Assembly (NCBI GenBank): GCA_031396835.1
Contig: JANNLO010000012.1
Coordinates: 1 to 27,323, forward strand
From: Snowella sp031396835
Lineage (GTDB): Bacteria; Cyanobacteriota; Cyanobacteriia; Cyanobacteriales; Microcystaceae
DNA length: 27,323 nt
Direction: 5' to 3'
Of this stretch, positions 1 to 6,798 are shown piece after piece. Made by a program: the position numbers and the translations under genes. Every line of letters starts with the position of its first letter. Within the stretch, counting starts at the first letter, position 1. Below the pieces are notes generated by a model. That model worked only from the letters and a program-made list of their open reading frames with translations, was not told where the DNA came from and made no database searches.

Positions 1-131
1 AACGCCGCCAACAGCACGAGCGCAGTGAAAAAACAAGAACGACCAATTGGTAATCGAGCCGCCAAAAAAGTCCGGTCCTCCTTGGTGCAGTCGCGGGCGC
101 AGCCACAATTTGATGTCGGTCAAATCAAACG
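1..131. other. Non-homologous, GC-richer window edge (possible chimeric junction)
   Basis: About 55% G+C in the first 120 bases (66 of 120 counted), clearly higher than the AT-rich neighbourhood. YbeY homology on the minus strand stops abruptly near 131, inside its metal-binding motif, and what follows is not a YbeY C-terminus. The plus strand is open from base 1 to the TGA at 142-144 and contains the peptide RPIGNRAAKK, which resembles a motif I associate with the C-terminal region of eukaryotic no-apical-meristem-associated transposon-like proteins. A minus-strand frame is also open over about 40 codons. I read this as foreign DNA joined to the cyanobacterial contig, either an assembly chimera or host/contaminant DNA. 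A real rearrangement is less likely but not excluded. Confidence 0.45.
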
Positions 132-572
132 ACCCAAAAGATGAAGTAATCCGTGAGAGGCCAACCAAGCAAGTTCAATAGTTAAAGAATGATTGTTTTG
201 TTGTGCTTGTCGGGCCGCAGTTTCCACAGAAATAACAATATCTCCTAGATAAAGTGGTTCTGGATCAGTAGGCGTAAAAACAGGAATTTCTGCTTCTAGT
301 GCCGCAAATGCCAATACATCTGTGGGCTGATTCTGTTGCCGATATTGAGTATTTAACTCTTGAATTTCGGCATTATCAGTTAATCTTAAGGTTAATTCAT
401 ACGCGTCTGCTTCAGGTATCTGATCGTTTAATGAAGACAACCAAACTTTTAGCCAATTTTGCCAGTCAGTTAAGGCGATCACCTTTGGCTGTAAAAGGGA
501 GTCATCTTGATACGGATAAACTTCCTGTAGATTCAGTTCGACAGCGACGGGACAAAGAGAAGAAGCAGACAT
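120..572 (-). CDS. ybeY: Endoribonuclease YbeY, C-terminally broken
   Basis: YbeY is a zinc-dependent endoribonuclease used in 16S rRNA 3' maturation and ribosome quality control. The 150-residue frame shows the family body, including LTDNAEIQELNTQYR, PTDVLAF and LYLGDIVIS, and enters the metal site HGLLHLLG. In intact YbeY this continues as HxxxHxxxxxH (typically ...G-x-D-H). Here the third histidine and the last roughly 25-30 residues are replaced by RLI and a stop, and homology ends at about base 131. As written the product lacks one zinc ligand. The break coincides with the GC-rich edge sequence, so an assembly artefact is the simplest cause. The start at 572 lies 11 bases after the DUF3285 stop, so the two genes are probably cotranscribed. 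Confidence 0.85.
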   Translation of the reverse strand: MSASSLCPVAVELNLQEVYPYQDDSLLQPKVIALTDWQNWLKVWLSSLNDQIPEADAYELTLRLTDNAEIQELNTQYRQQNQPTDVLAFAALEAEIPVFTPTDPEPLYLGDIVISVETAARQAQQNNHSLTIELAWLASHGLLHLLGRLI

Positions 573-583
573 AATCCATTACC

Positions 584-763
584 TTAGCGTGTCAGATAAG
601 ACAAACCGATTAAAAAAGTGAATAAGCCCAAGGTTGTTAGGAAAAAGTGAGTCAGTGCTTTGCCTTTTTTGCGAACCATGTTCCGCATTGCCAGTTTGAC
701 GTAGCTGGGTTGGGGTTCTGTTGAAGGAGGGGCGGCTGTTTCAGGAACAGTAGATTCACTCAT
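584..763 (-). CDS. Small membrane protein of the DUF3285 family
   Basis: A 59-residue protein. A Pro/Ala/Ser/Thr-rich N-terminus (residues 1-20) is followed by the conserved core YVKLAMRNMVRKKGKALTHF, then one hydrophobic segment (about residues 40-56) ending SYLTR. This matches the short cyanobacterial DUF3285 family as I remember it. The basic stretch before the single membrane helix suggests a cytoplasm- or stroma-facing N-terminus, which is inference. It lies between prfB and ybeY on the same strand with an 11-base gap to ybeY, an arrangement I associate with cyanobacteria (prfB, DUF3285, ybeY). The function of the family is unknown to me. The start is the ATG at 763. Confidence 0.8.
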   Translation of the reverse strand: MSESTVPETAAPPSTEPQPSYVKLAMRNMVRKKGKALTHFFLTTLGLFTFLIGLSYLTR

Positions 764-966
764 AGGGCTTTTAGTTTTTTATGTATGTAGATAATTTCAA
801 AAAGATGATATTAACATATCAAACCATTTGTTGTAAAAACGTAAGAGGATAAATACGACCTGTCAATAACAAGGTCATAAAGGTGTCAGTATATTTCCCT
901 CGGTATTTGTACTTAGAACTCCTTTCCTTTAATTATTAACTAACTTTTTGAATTTGATCCATTTTT

Positions 967-2089
967 TTATTTGGTTTCATTATCGATCCGATTGGCATAC
1001 CGAAGATAGTTTTCGATAAAATTGGTTAGATCCCCGTCCATAACTCCACTTACGTCCGTTGTTTCCACATTAGTTCTCAGATCTTTGACCATTTGATAGG
1101 GATGAAAGACATAATTGCGGATTTGTTTACCCCAAGCGGCTTCTACCATATCTCCCCGTATTTCGGCGATCGCATTAGCCTGTTGTTCTTGGAGAATAAT
1201 CAATAATTTTGCCTTCAGAATAACTAGAGCCTTTTCTTTGTTTTGCAATTGGGAACGTTCTTGGGTACAGCGAACTGCGATCCCCGTCGGTAAATGGACA
1301 ATTCTGACGGCTGTTTCGACTTTATTCACATTTTGTCCCCCCTTGCCTCCCGCTCTAGAAGTCGTAATTTCGAGATCTTTGTCGGGAATATTTAAATTAA
1401 TTGAGTTATCGCCCAACATCGGCATAATTTCTACACCAGCAAAGCTAGTTTGACGCTTATCATTGGCATTAAACGGAGAAATACGGACTAAACGATGAGT
1501 TCCCTTTTCACCCTTGAGATAACCGTAGGCATAATTACCTTCAATTTCTAGGGTTACAGATTTAATTCCCGCTTCATCTCCTTCTGATAGTTCGGCTAGA
1601 TGAACTTTATAGCCTTGTTTTTCACCCCAGCGAGTGTACATTCTCAATAACATTTCTGTCCAATCTTGAGCATCCGTTCCCCCCGCACCTGCATTAATGG
1701 TTAAAACGGCTCCTTTGGCATCGTAGGGCCCCGCTAGAAGTTGTCGGAGTTCCCAACGGTCTAATTCATGTTTAAGGGTATTTAGGGTTGTTTGAGCTTC
1801 ATTAAAGAGGGATTCATCAGCTTCTAGTTCCAGAAGTTCAACAATACTTTTAACGTCCTCTAGCTGACTATGCCATTTTTGAGATTCGCTGAGTTGAAAT
1901 TTAAGGTCATTGAGTTCTTGTAGGGTTTTTTGGGCTGTTTCGGGAATATCCCAAAAATCGGGCTGGGCGGCGACTTGTTCTAAATCTTGAATTTGAGCGT
2001 TGATAGCAGGCAGGTCAAAGATAGTCCTGGGCTTTCCCCAGGCGCGGACTGATTTGTTCTATTTCTCGTTTAAGGTCACTGATTTCCAT
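967..2089 (-). CDS. prfB: Peptide chain release factor 2 (programmed +1 frameshift)
   Basis: RF2 recognises UGA and UAA stop codons and triggers peptide release. The reading frame is in two parts. Frame 1 runs from ATG at 2089 for 24 codons to CTT at 2020-2018 followed by an in-frame TGA at 2017-2015. Skipping one base (CTT T GAC) enters the second frame, which runs to 967. The merged product is about 373 residues, normal for RF2. It has the stop-codon-reading tripeptide SPF (in RISPFNAND) and the catalytic GGQ motif (AGGKGGQNVNK). The TAT CTT TGA C site is the same as the classical RF2 autoregulatory shift site, with a short SD-like CAGGA just upstream. The shift lets RF2 levels control their own synthesis. 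The downstream half alone (967-1653) would be a truncated call. Confidence 0.96.
2015..2029 (-). promoter_or_regulatory. prfB programmed +1 frameshift site
   Basis: On the minus strand the bases read CAGGAC TAT CTT TGA C. CTT is the P-site codon, TGA the in-frame stop and GAC the first codon of the shifted frame. The core TAT CTT TGA C matches the E. coli RF2 site. The upstream purines (CAGGA) are placed where the internal Shine-Dalgarno normally stimulates slippage, though they are weaker than the AGGGGG of E. coli. The frames on both sides are clearly RF2. Confidence 0.93.
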
Positions 2090-2163
2090 GATTTTTTTAA
2101 GATTGGTTTATTTTTTATTCTCTCATTTTTATCGCCTCAAGTTGTTTTTTTAAATCCCTATTT

Positions 2164-2274
2164 GGAACACGGATTAAATTGATTACTCTGATTTTACGGA
2201 TTTTTTAGAGTTAAATTGCTCGTAAAAAAAGCTAAAATCTGTGTCATCTCTTAATCCGTCTTAATCCGTGTTCT
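2164..2274. repeat. Palindromic repeat copy 1 (GGAACACGGATTAA termini)
   Basis: A 111-base element whose left end GGAACACGGATTAA (2164-2177) is the inverse complement of the right end TTAATCCGTGTTC (2261-2273). Inside are inverse-related blocks such as GATTTTACGGATTTTTTAG and CTAAAATCTGTG, so the whole element could fold into a long hairpin. The stop codon of the GxxExxY frame (TAG, 2275-2273) overlaps its right end. A related copy starts at 2731 and a partial one at 2855. In my experience such ATCCGTGTTCTAA repeats accompany GxxExxY genes in several phyla. Confidence 0.75.
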
Positions 2275-2653
2275 AACTCCTAATTAAACGCTTAAACGTC
2301 AAGCTTTTGCTCCCAAAATTGATTAACAATCCTACTTCTAGTTTATAGACTTTTAGATAATTCAAGGCTTGAGCGAGATGGACATCCTCCAATTGAATAA
2401 CTGCTTTTAACTCAACTAAAACTTTATCTTCTACTACGAAATCAGCCCTGCGAGTCCCAATCGGTTCGGGCAAATCTTTGTAATAAATGGGTTGTTCTAT
2501 TTCACGCAAAAAGGTTAAGCCTGCCTAGTGCATTTCGTACTGTAATGCTCGTTGATAGATAACTTCTTGAAATCCGTTACCTAGAAATTTGTGAACTTCA
2601 AAGGAGGAGCCAATGATTTTTTGGGTGATATCGGCATATTTTAAGTCGCTCAT
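2273..2653 (-). pseudogene. GxxExxY protein interrupted by an amber codon
   Basis: Reading from ATG at 2653 gives the family N-terminus (SDLKYADITQKIIGSSFEVHK, written here only to its core) followed by the signature GFQEVIY, G-x-x-E-x-x-Y. A TAG stops it at codon 43 (2527-2525), where the family normally has a residue such as leucine. The same frame then continues with no shift through REIEQPIYYKDLPE and RRADFVVEDKVLVELKA, the nuclease-like D...E-x-K core, and ends at 2273. The total would be 126 residues, the normal family length. A single TTG or TTA to TAG change would explain it. It may be a recent pseudogene, a sequencing error or, less likely, readthrough. The biological role of GxxExxY proteins is not established; the core resembles PD-(D/E)XK nucleases. 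The gene sits among the palindromic repeats at 2164-2274 and 2731-2938. Confidence 0.85.
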
Positions 2654-2730
2654 TGGTATCGGGAGTATTTAATCGATAAGTGAAGATGGCTTTTACTAGA
2701 GGAATTATTATTATTGAATTAATAAAAATT

Positions 2731-2838
2731 GGAACACGGATTGAATTAATTACTCGGATTTAACAGATTTTTTAAAGTTGAATTGTCACAAAAAACTAAA
2801 ATCTGTGCCATCTTTTAATCTGTCTTAATCCGTGTTCT
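2731..2838. repeat. Palindromic repeat copy 2
   Basis: It starts GGAACACGGATTGAATTAAT and ends TTAATCCGTGTTCT (2825-2838), the same terminal inverted arrangement as copy 1. The interior carries CAGATTTTTTAAAG and CTAAAATCTGTG, which pair imperfectly. It lies between the 5' end of the GxxExxY gene and the 3' end of murE, so the GxxExxY frame is bracketed by two copies in the same orientation. Confidence 0.75.
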
Positions 2839-2854
2839 AACTCCTAATTAATCT

Positions 2855-2938
2855 ACAGATTTTTTAAAGTTGAATTGTCACAAAAAACTAAAATCTGTGT
2901 CATCTTTTAATCCGTCTTAATCCGTGTTCTAACTCTTT
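2855..2938. repeat. Partial tandem duplicate of copy 2
   Basis: Bases 2855-2938 repeat 2763-2846 at an offset of 92 bases, beginning ACAGATTTTTTAAAGTTG. I see only two substitutions, T for C after CTGTG and C for T before GTCTTAATCC. The left arm of the palindrome is missing, so this is a truncated tandem copy created by local duplication. It ends about 12 bases before the murE stop codon. Confidence 0.75.
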
Positions 2939-2949
2939 TGAATTAATTT

Positions 2950-4443
2950 TTAACTTAAACGCAGGATTAGAGCTTCTCTTGCTTGTTCTCGGTCATCAAA
3001 ATGGATTTTTTCCGTGCCTAAAATTTGGTAATCCTCATGACCTTTCCCTGCAATTAAAATTCCGTCTCCCGATTTTGCTTCTCGAATTGCTCGATGAATG
3101 GCTGTGGCGCGATCGCCGATGACAAGAGGTTCTATTCCCAAAGGAATTCCTGCTACTACATCAGCCAAAATTCTTTCAGGGTCTTCTGTGCGGGGATTAT
3201 CTGAAGTTACGACGGCGAGATCTGCGAGTTCTGCGACAATTTTTCCCATCAAAGGCCGCTTAGTTCGATCGCGATCGCCACCGCAACCAAAGACACAGAT
3301 CATGTTGCCTTGAATAAACGGCCGCGCGGCTTTGAGTAAATTTTCTAAACTATCGGGTGTATGGGCATAATCCACAATCACGCTAATATCTTGTTCTGGC
3401 TTGATTTGAACTCGTTCCATGCGTCCAGGCACACCCACAAATAAGGGCAAAACTTCTATCATTCTTTCGAGATTTAACCCTAATTCCAGCCCAGTTGCGA
3501 TCGCAGCTAACAAATTCGCTAAATTAAATTGACCGACCAAAGGAGAACAAAAATCAACTTCGCCAACAGGAGTGACTAAAATTCCATTAACGCCAGTCGG
3601 TTCATAGGTCAAATCACGGGTATGAAAATCCGCCGTTTTTTCATTAACACTATACGACCAGACAGTATTTTTACTTAGTCCAGCGATTAAACGTTTTCCG
3701 TAGGGATCATCTTGATTGATTACAGCGCGACCTTGCAAATATTCAGGATCAAAAAGTAACGCTTTAGCCGCAAAATATTCTTCCATTGTTTCATGAAAAT
3801 CCAAATGATCCTGAGTCAGATTCGTAAAAACGGCTACTTCAAAATGACATTCTTTAACTCGTCCCTGGGCAAGTGCGTGGGAACTAATTTCCATTACCCC
3901 GTATTTATTGCCCGCTTTCACTGCTTCTGCTAATTGTTGCTGTAATTCAGCCGCAAAAGGAGTTGTATGAACAGCCGTTTGTTGAAATCCTGCCCAACGA
4001 GTATAAAGCGTTCCCAACATCGCCGTTGGATGACCTGCTGCTAATAAGAAATATTCAATTAAATGGGTTGTAGTAGTTTTCCCATTTGTTCCTGTTACCC
4101 CAATCATGGTTAATTTTTGAGTCGGTTGTTCATAAAAAGCGGCGGCGATTTCTGCACAAGCATTCACCATATTTGTCACGGGAATCACGCAAACTTCAGC
4201 CCTCGCAGGATAGTTGGTCAAAGCTTGGGGAGTGACTAAAGCCGCGATCGCACCAGATTCCATCGCACTCGACCAAAATTCACCACCATCCACACGAGTT
4301 CCAGGCATTCCCAAAAAAAGCGAACCAGGCTCGCAGGTATGAGAGTTAGTCGAAATACTTTTAACTTCTTGATCAAGGGCTGCATGATCGGGTAGTTGGG
4401 CGATCGCAGAAACTTGGGCTAATAATTCACGTAATTTGATCAT
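2950..4443 (-). CDS. murE: UDP-MurNAc-L-Ala-D-Glu:meso-diaminopimelate ligase
   Basis: MurE adds the third residue of the peptidoglycan stem peptide in the cytoplasm using ATP. The 497-residue protein has normal family length. The N-terminal UDP-binding domain is followed by the P-loop TGTNGKTTT (residues 117-125). Next are EISSHAL (185-191), the lysine expected to be carbamylated (AAK, K227), VDYAHTPDSL (358-367) and GCGGDRDRTKRP. DNPRTEDP (415-422) carries the DNPR tetrapeptide that marks specificity for meso-diaminopimelate rather than lysine, as expected for a Gram-negative-type wall. No other mur gene is adjacent. The start is the ATG at 4443. Confidence 0.97.
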   Translation of the reverse strand: MIKLRELLAQVSAIAQLPDHAALDQEVKSISTNSHTCEPGSLFLGMPGTRVDGGEFWSSAMESGAIAALVTPQALTNYPARAEVCVIPVTNMVNACAEIAAAFYEQPTQKLTMIGVTGTNGKTTTTHLIEYFLLAAGHPTAMLGTLYTRWAGFQQTAVHTTPFAAELQQQLAEAVKAGNKYGVMEISSHALAQGRVKECHFEVAVFTNLTQDHLDFHETMEEYFAAKALLFDPEYLQGRAVINQDDPYGKRLIAGLSKNTVWSYSVNEKTADFHTRDLTYEPTGVNGILVTPVGEVDFCSPLVGQFNLANLLAAIATGLELGLNLERMIEVLPLFVGVPGRMERVQIKPEQDISVIVDYAHTPDSLENLLKAARPFIQGNMICVFGCGGDRDRTKRPLMGKIVAELADLAVVTSDNPRTEDPERILADVVAGIPLGIEPLVIGDRATAIHRAIREAKSGDGILIAGKGHEDYQILGTEKIHFDDREQAREALILRLS

Positions 4444-5177
4444 GATTAATCTGGGGCGTTTTGGCTGTCTATGAATGCCAACGAAACCATTAAGTTCCGT
4501 CTTCTTTGCAGATTAATCTAAACTGTTACCCTTGGCACTAGCTAATTCAATATTTTTTGTTTGTGGTGGCAAAAGATTAAGATGCGTAACATTACTGAAC
4601 TGACAAAAAAACAATAAAAAAATCTTTAAGAATCGGCGATCGCTCAGATAAAAAACAGGAAATCTCAAGATTGATTAAATTTAATTAACTAAATTAAACT
4701 GATATTTAGCTTAATGTTTCTTGATATAAGATATTCGACCACAAATAGTTACTTTGTCCACAACTTTTAACGGTTTAAGAATAACTAACTTTCCAAAAAA
4801 TACAACGTTTTGTAACAGATCTCAGTATTTATTTTTTGCGGGATCTCACTCTATGTAAAAATCTAGAAAAGTTGGGATTAAAAAACTAGAACTAAGCTAG
4901 AAAATGCTTATAAGCACTAGTTTTAACTCAAAGTATACTAAATTTACTCTGGATAAATTATTGTTGCTCTTCATCTTTTTAGACAGTTATTTAAAGACCC
5001 GTTTATGGCTTCTCAGTTTTTTTCTCTACGTATAACTACTGAACAACTCAGACCTCTAAGGATAGATTTCCTGAAAACCACAGAGGAATTAGTAAAAAGG
5101 ATTTGTTTAGAATAGAAAGCGAGTTACGAGACCGATAAATTTTATTTTATTAACATTGTTTTGAGGATATTGAATCT
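4444..5177. other. 734-base intergenic region upstream of the PAP operon
   Basis: This divergent gap separates murE (minus) from the PAP operon (plus) and must hold both promoters. It contains a HIP1 site at 4636-4643 and a perfect 12-base palindrome TGCTTATAAGCA at 4905-4916. I see no tRNA or convincing protein gene. One 36-codon frame (ATG 5005 to TAG 5113-5115) has no recognisable features. No sigma-70 promoter with both good boxes stands out. The long, AT-rich leader next to an eight-gene operon suggests a long 5' UTR or complex control, which is inference. Confidence 0.6.
4905..4916. promoter_or_regulatory. Perfect 12-base palindrome, candidate operator
   Basis: TGCTTATAAGCA is self-complementary over all 12 bases and lies about 260 bases upstream of the PAP operon start, flanked by CTAG on both sides (4897-4900 and 4917-4920). 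It could be a transcription factor half-site pair. No regulator can be assigned from sequence alone. Confidence 0.25.
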
Positions 5178-5900
5178 ATGGTTTTGACCTCAATTGACTT
5201 CGCTGCTAAGTCGAAAGGAATTATCCAAACAGAACACAGCTTGAGAAAAGTTCACCCTCAAAAACATCACCATTATCAAGTAGAAGATTTTTTCTGCTTC
5301 CAAATGGGAACGGGAACGATTGTTGACTGGAATAATTGTCGCAATGTTCTCACCAGCGAAGATTTCATTATTGGTTTAATCGAAGGATTGCAAGAAGAAG
5401 TCGGGAATGCGTCCAGCGTTGTCATGTATAACATTGGCAAAGAGTGGGGACACTACGATGCAGATTTTTTCCACAAGTGGTTTTTGACTGAATTTGGTTA
5501 TACTTCTTCTTTGAATGAATTGAACTTAAATTATGTCTTAGAAGGTTGGTGGTGGCAGTTTACCGCTCAAGGCTGGGGAAACTGGGCAATTGATCTGAGT
5601 GAACAGAAAAATGGCTTTTTGTTTGTGGATATTTTTGATTCGGCGATCGCGCGGACTTTGGGCGATGTGGGCAAACCCGTTTGTCATATTTATGCAGGTT
5701 TACTCGCAGGCTTCTTTAGTCGTTTAGTCAAAAAATCCCTCAACTGCATTGAAATTCAGTGTTATGCAATGGGCGAAACCTACTGTAAATTCCTGATTGG
5801 CAAACAAGACCGTATTGATTCAGCCACTTTCTGGCTCAATGAAGGCGCGAATGCCAAGGATATTGAAAGTCGTTTAAGTCAAGGGGCGTATTTGAAATGA
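5178..5900 (+). CDS. V4R-domain protein, Slr0144-like, first gene of the PAP operon
   Basis: A 240-residue soluble protein with a 4-vinyl reductase (V4R) domain. This is a small-ligand fold related to BchJ and to tetrapyrrole and hydrocarbon sensing proteins. The C-terminal half carries the family pattern VCHIYAGLLAGFFSRLV (168-184), then C190-x4-C195-x7-C203 within LNCIEIQCYAMGETYCKF. There is a Trp-rich stretch GWWWQFTAQGWGNW (123-136) and a His triplet at 30-32. Length, order and neighbours match Slr0144 of Synechocystis, whose cluster (slr0144-slr0152) has been reported to support photosystem II assembly. The ligand is unknown. The start at ATG 5178 follows TTGAGGATATT. Its stop overlaps the next start by four bases (ATGA), implying translational coupling. 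Confidence 0.88.
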   Translation: MVLTSIDFAAKSKGIIQTEHSLRKVHPQKHHHYQVEDFFCFQMGTGTIVDWNNCRNVLTSEDFIIGLIEGLQEEVGNASSVVMYNIGKEWGHYDADFFHKWFLTEFGYTSSLNELNLNYVLEGWWWQFTAQGWGNWAIDLSEQKNGFLFVDIFDSAIARTLGDVGKPVCHIYAGLLAGFFSRLVKKSLNCIEIQCYAMGETYCKFLIGKQDRIDSATFWLNEGANAKDIESRLSQGAYLK

Positions 5901-6286
5901 CCAGCCAAAGCCTTTGGGCAGGGTTGAGCGTTCAAGATTTTTTTCAAGGCTACAACTGGTCGGGAGAGTCGCCCACCTTAGAGCCAACAGTCACTGAAGA
6001 GAATGCAGATGTTCCTTCTTTGCTTTGTCTTAAGGTTACAGACTTTCTCAATCAGGCTAACTGGCGAGGAGAGACTATTACACCCAAATCTTCTCCTATT
6101 CAAGCTCAACTGCCCGCGATCGCATTTTCTTTAACTTTACCCGTTGCCGAATTTATGAGTTTTATCAATTGGCAAGGAAATAACCAACCTAGCTCTGGCA
6201 TTCAACCCAAACCCTCGAAAGTAACCGTAAGTTTTGCCCCCCCCGCCTCTGAAATTGATTTAGATGATTTATCGAACTTATTTTAA
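5897..6286 (+). CDS. Small NWxG-repeat protein, Slr0145-like
   Basis: This 129-residue protein has no enzyme signature that I recognise. It contains three copies of a short motif: VQDFFQGYNWSGE (12-24), VTDFLNQANWRGE (47-59) and VAEFMSFINWQGN (83-95). The consensus is V-x-[DE]-F-[FLM]-x4-N-W-x-G, with tryptophans at 21, 56 and 92, 35-36 residues apart. The linkers are Pro/Ser/Thr-rich and look disordered, and the C-terminus is acidic-hydrophobic (IDLDDLSNLF). This looks like a multivalent linear-motif protein that could bind three copies of one partner; that is inference. It overlaps gene 1 by four bases and sits 17 bases before the first globin-like gene. Position in the operon corresponds to slr0145. 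Confidence 0.75.
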   Translation: MTSQSLWAGLSVQDFFQGYNWSGESPTLEPTVTEENADVPSLLCLKVTDFLNQANWRGETITPKSSPIQAQLPAIAFSLTLPVAEFMSFINWQGNNQPSSGIQPKPSKVTVSFAPPASEIDLDDLSNLF

Positions 6287-6303
6287 AGATTCTCAGGAAT
6301 ATT

Positions 6304-6798
6304 ATGCAGAAAGACTTTGAACGATTATTCCATCGTGCCGAGGATCACTATTTGATTCCCGTAGAAATGGTGGCTCTCAGAAAGCATATTGGGATTTTAG
6401 ACAAACGCCTAGAAACCTATCGTTATTTGCGCGACAACGAAAACGCTATTTTTCAAACCATAGCAGACCGTCTCGAAGCCGATTTTCCCGAAGAACCGAC
6501 CCAAAAGTTGGAACAATGTTTATGTCATTGGATTAGCACTCTGCGTTATAGCTCAATGGCGATGTTGCTCAGTAATCCCGAATATCTCCAATATCGGCTT
6601 TTGGAATGGTTAACCGAAATGGTGGAAGCTCATGAATTAAGAGCGATCGAAACCCGCTTATCAGAAATTTTAAGCGAACACCTCCAAAAAGTTTTATCCA
6701 ACGAAGGATTTACTTTACTGAAACCTTTTCTAACCCAATCGGAAACTACTCTACTCGCTAAAGTTGCAGAACCCGCCCTGGCTGGAGGTCAATCGTGA
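6304..6798 (+). CDS. Phycobilisome-like globin-fold protein, Slr0146-like
   Basis: This 164-residue, all-helical protein is distantly similar to the phycobiliprotein fold. ETYRYLRDNENAIFQTIADR (residues 37-56) resembles the helix after the N-terminal hairpin. QCLCHWISTLRYSSMAMLLS (71-90) aligns with the helix that in phycocyanin and allophycocyanin reads C-L-R-D-x4-L-R-Y-A-x-Y-A-M-L-A. Anchored on LRY (80-82), Cys72 falls at the bilin-linking Cys84 position, while Arg86 and Asp87 are replaced by Cys74 and His75. Whether it binds a chromophore is unknown; the paired Cys/His could equally suit a metal or thiol chemistry. The stop codon overlaps the GTG start of the next gene (GTGA, 6795-6798), so translation is probably coupled. 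Confidence 0.75.
   Translation: MQKDFERLFHRAEDHYLIPVEMVALRKHIGILDKRLETYRYLRDNENAIFQTIADRLEADFPEEPTQKLEQCLCHWISTLRYSSMAMLLSNPEYLQYRLLEWLTEMVEAHELRAIETRLSEILSEHLQKVLSNEGFTLLKPFLTQSETTLLAKVAEPALAGGQS

Noticed and set aside
299..574. Plus-strand frame opposite ybeY
   Set aside because: Antisense shadow of a clear YbeY homologue with no motif of its own.
764..966. TTGACA-like box on the minus strand between prfB and the DUF3285 gene
   Set aside because: No acceptable -10 hexamer at 16-18 bases; could not be supported as a promoter.
1115..1453. Plus-strand frame opposite prfB
   Set aside because: Antisense of the GGQ-containing part of RF2.
5005..5115. 36-codon frame (ATG 5005) just before the PAP operon
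   Set aside because: No ribosome site and no recognisable composition or motif; equally likely to occur by chance in an AT-rich leader.
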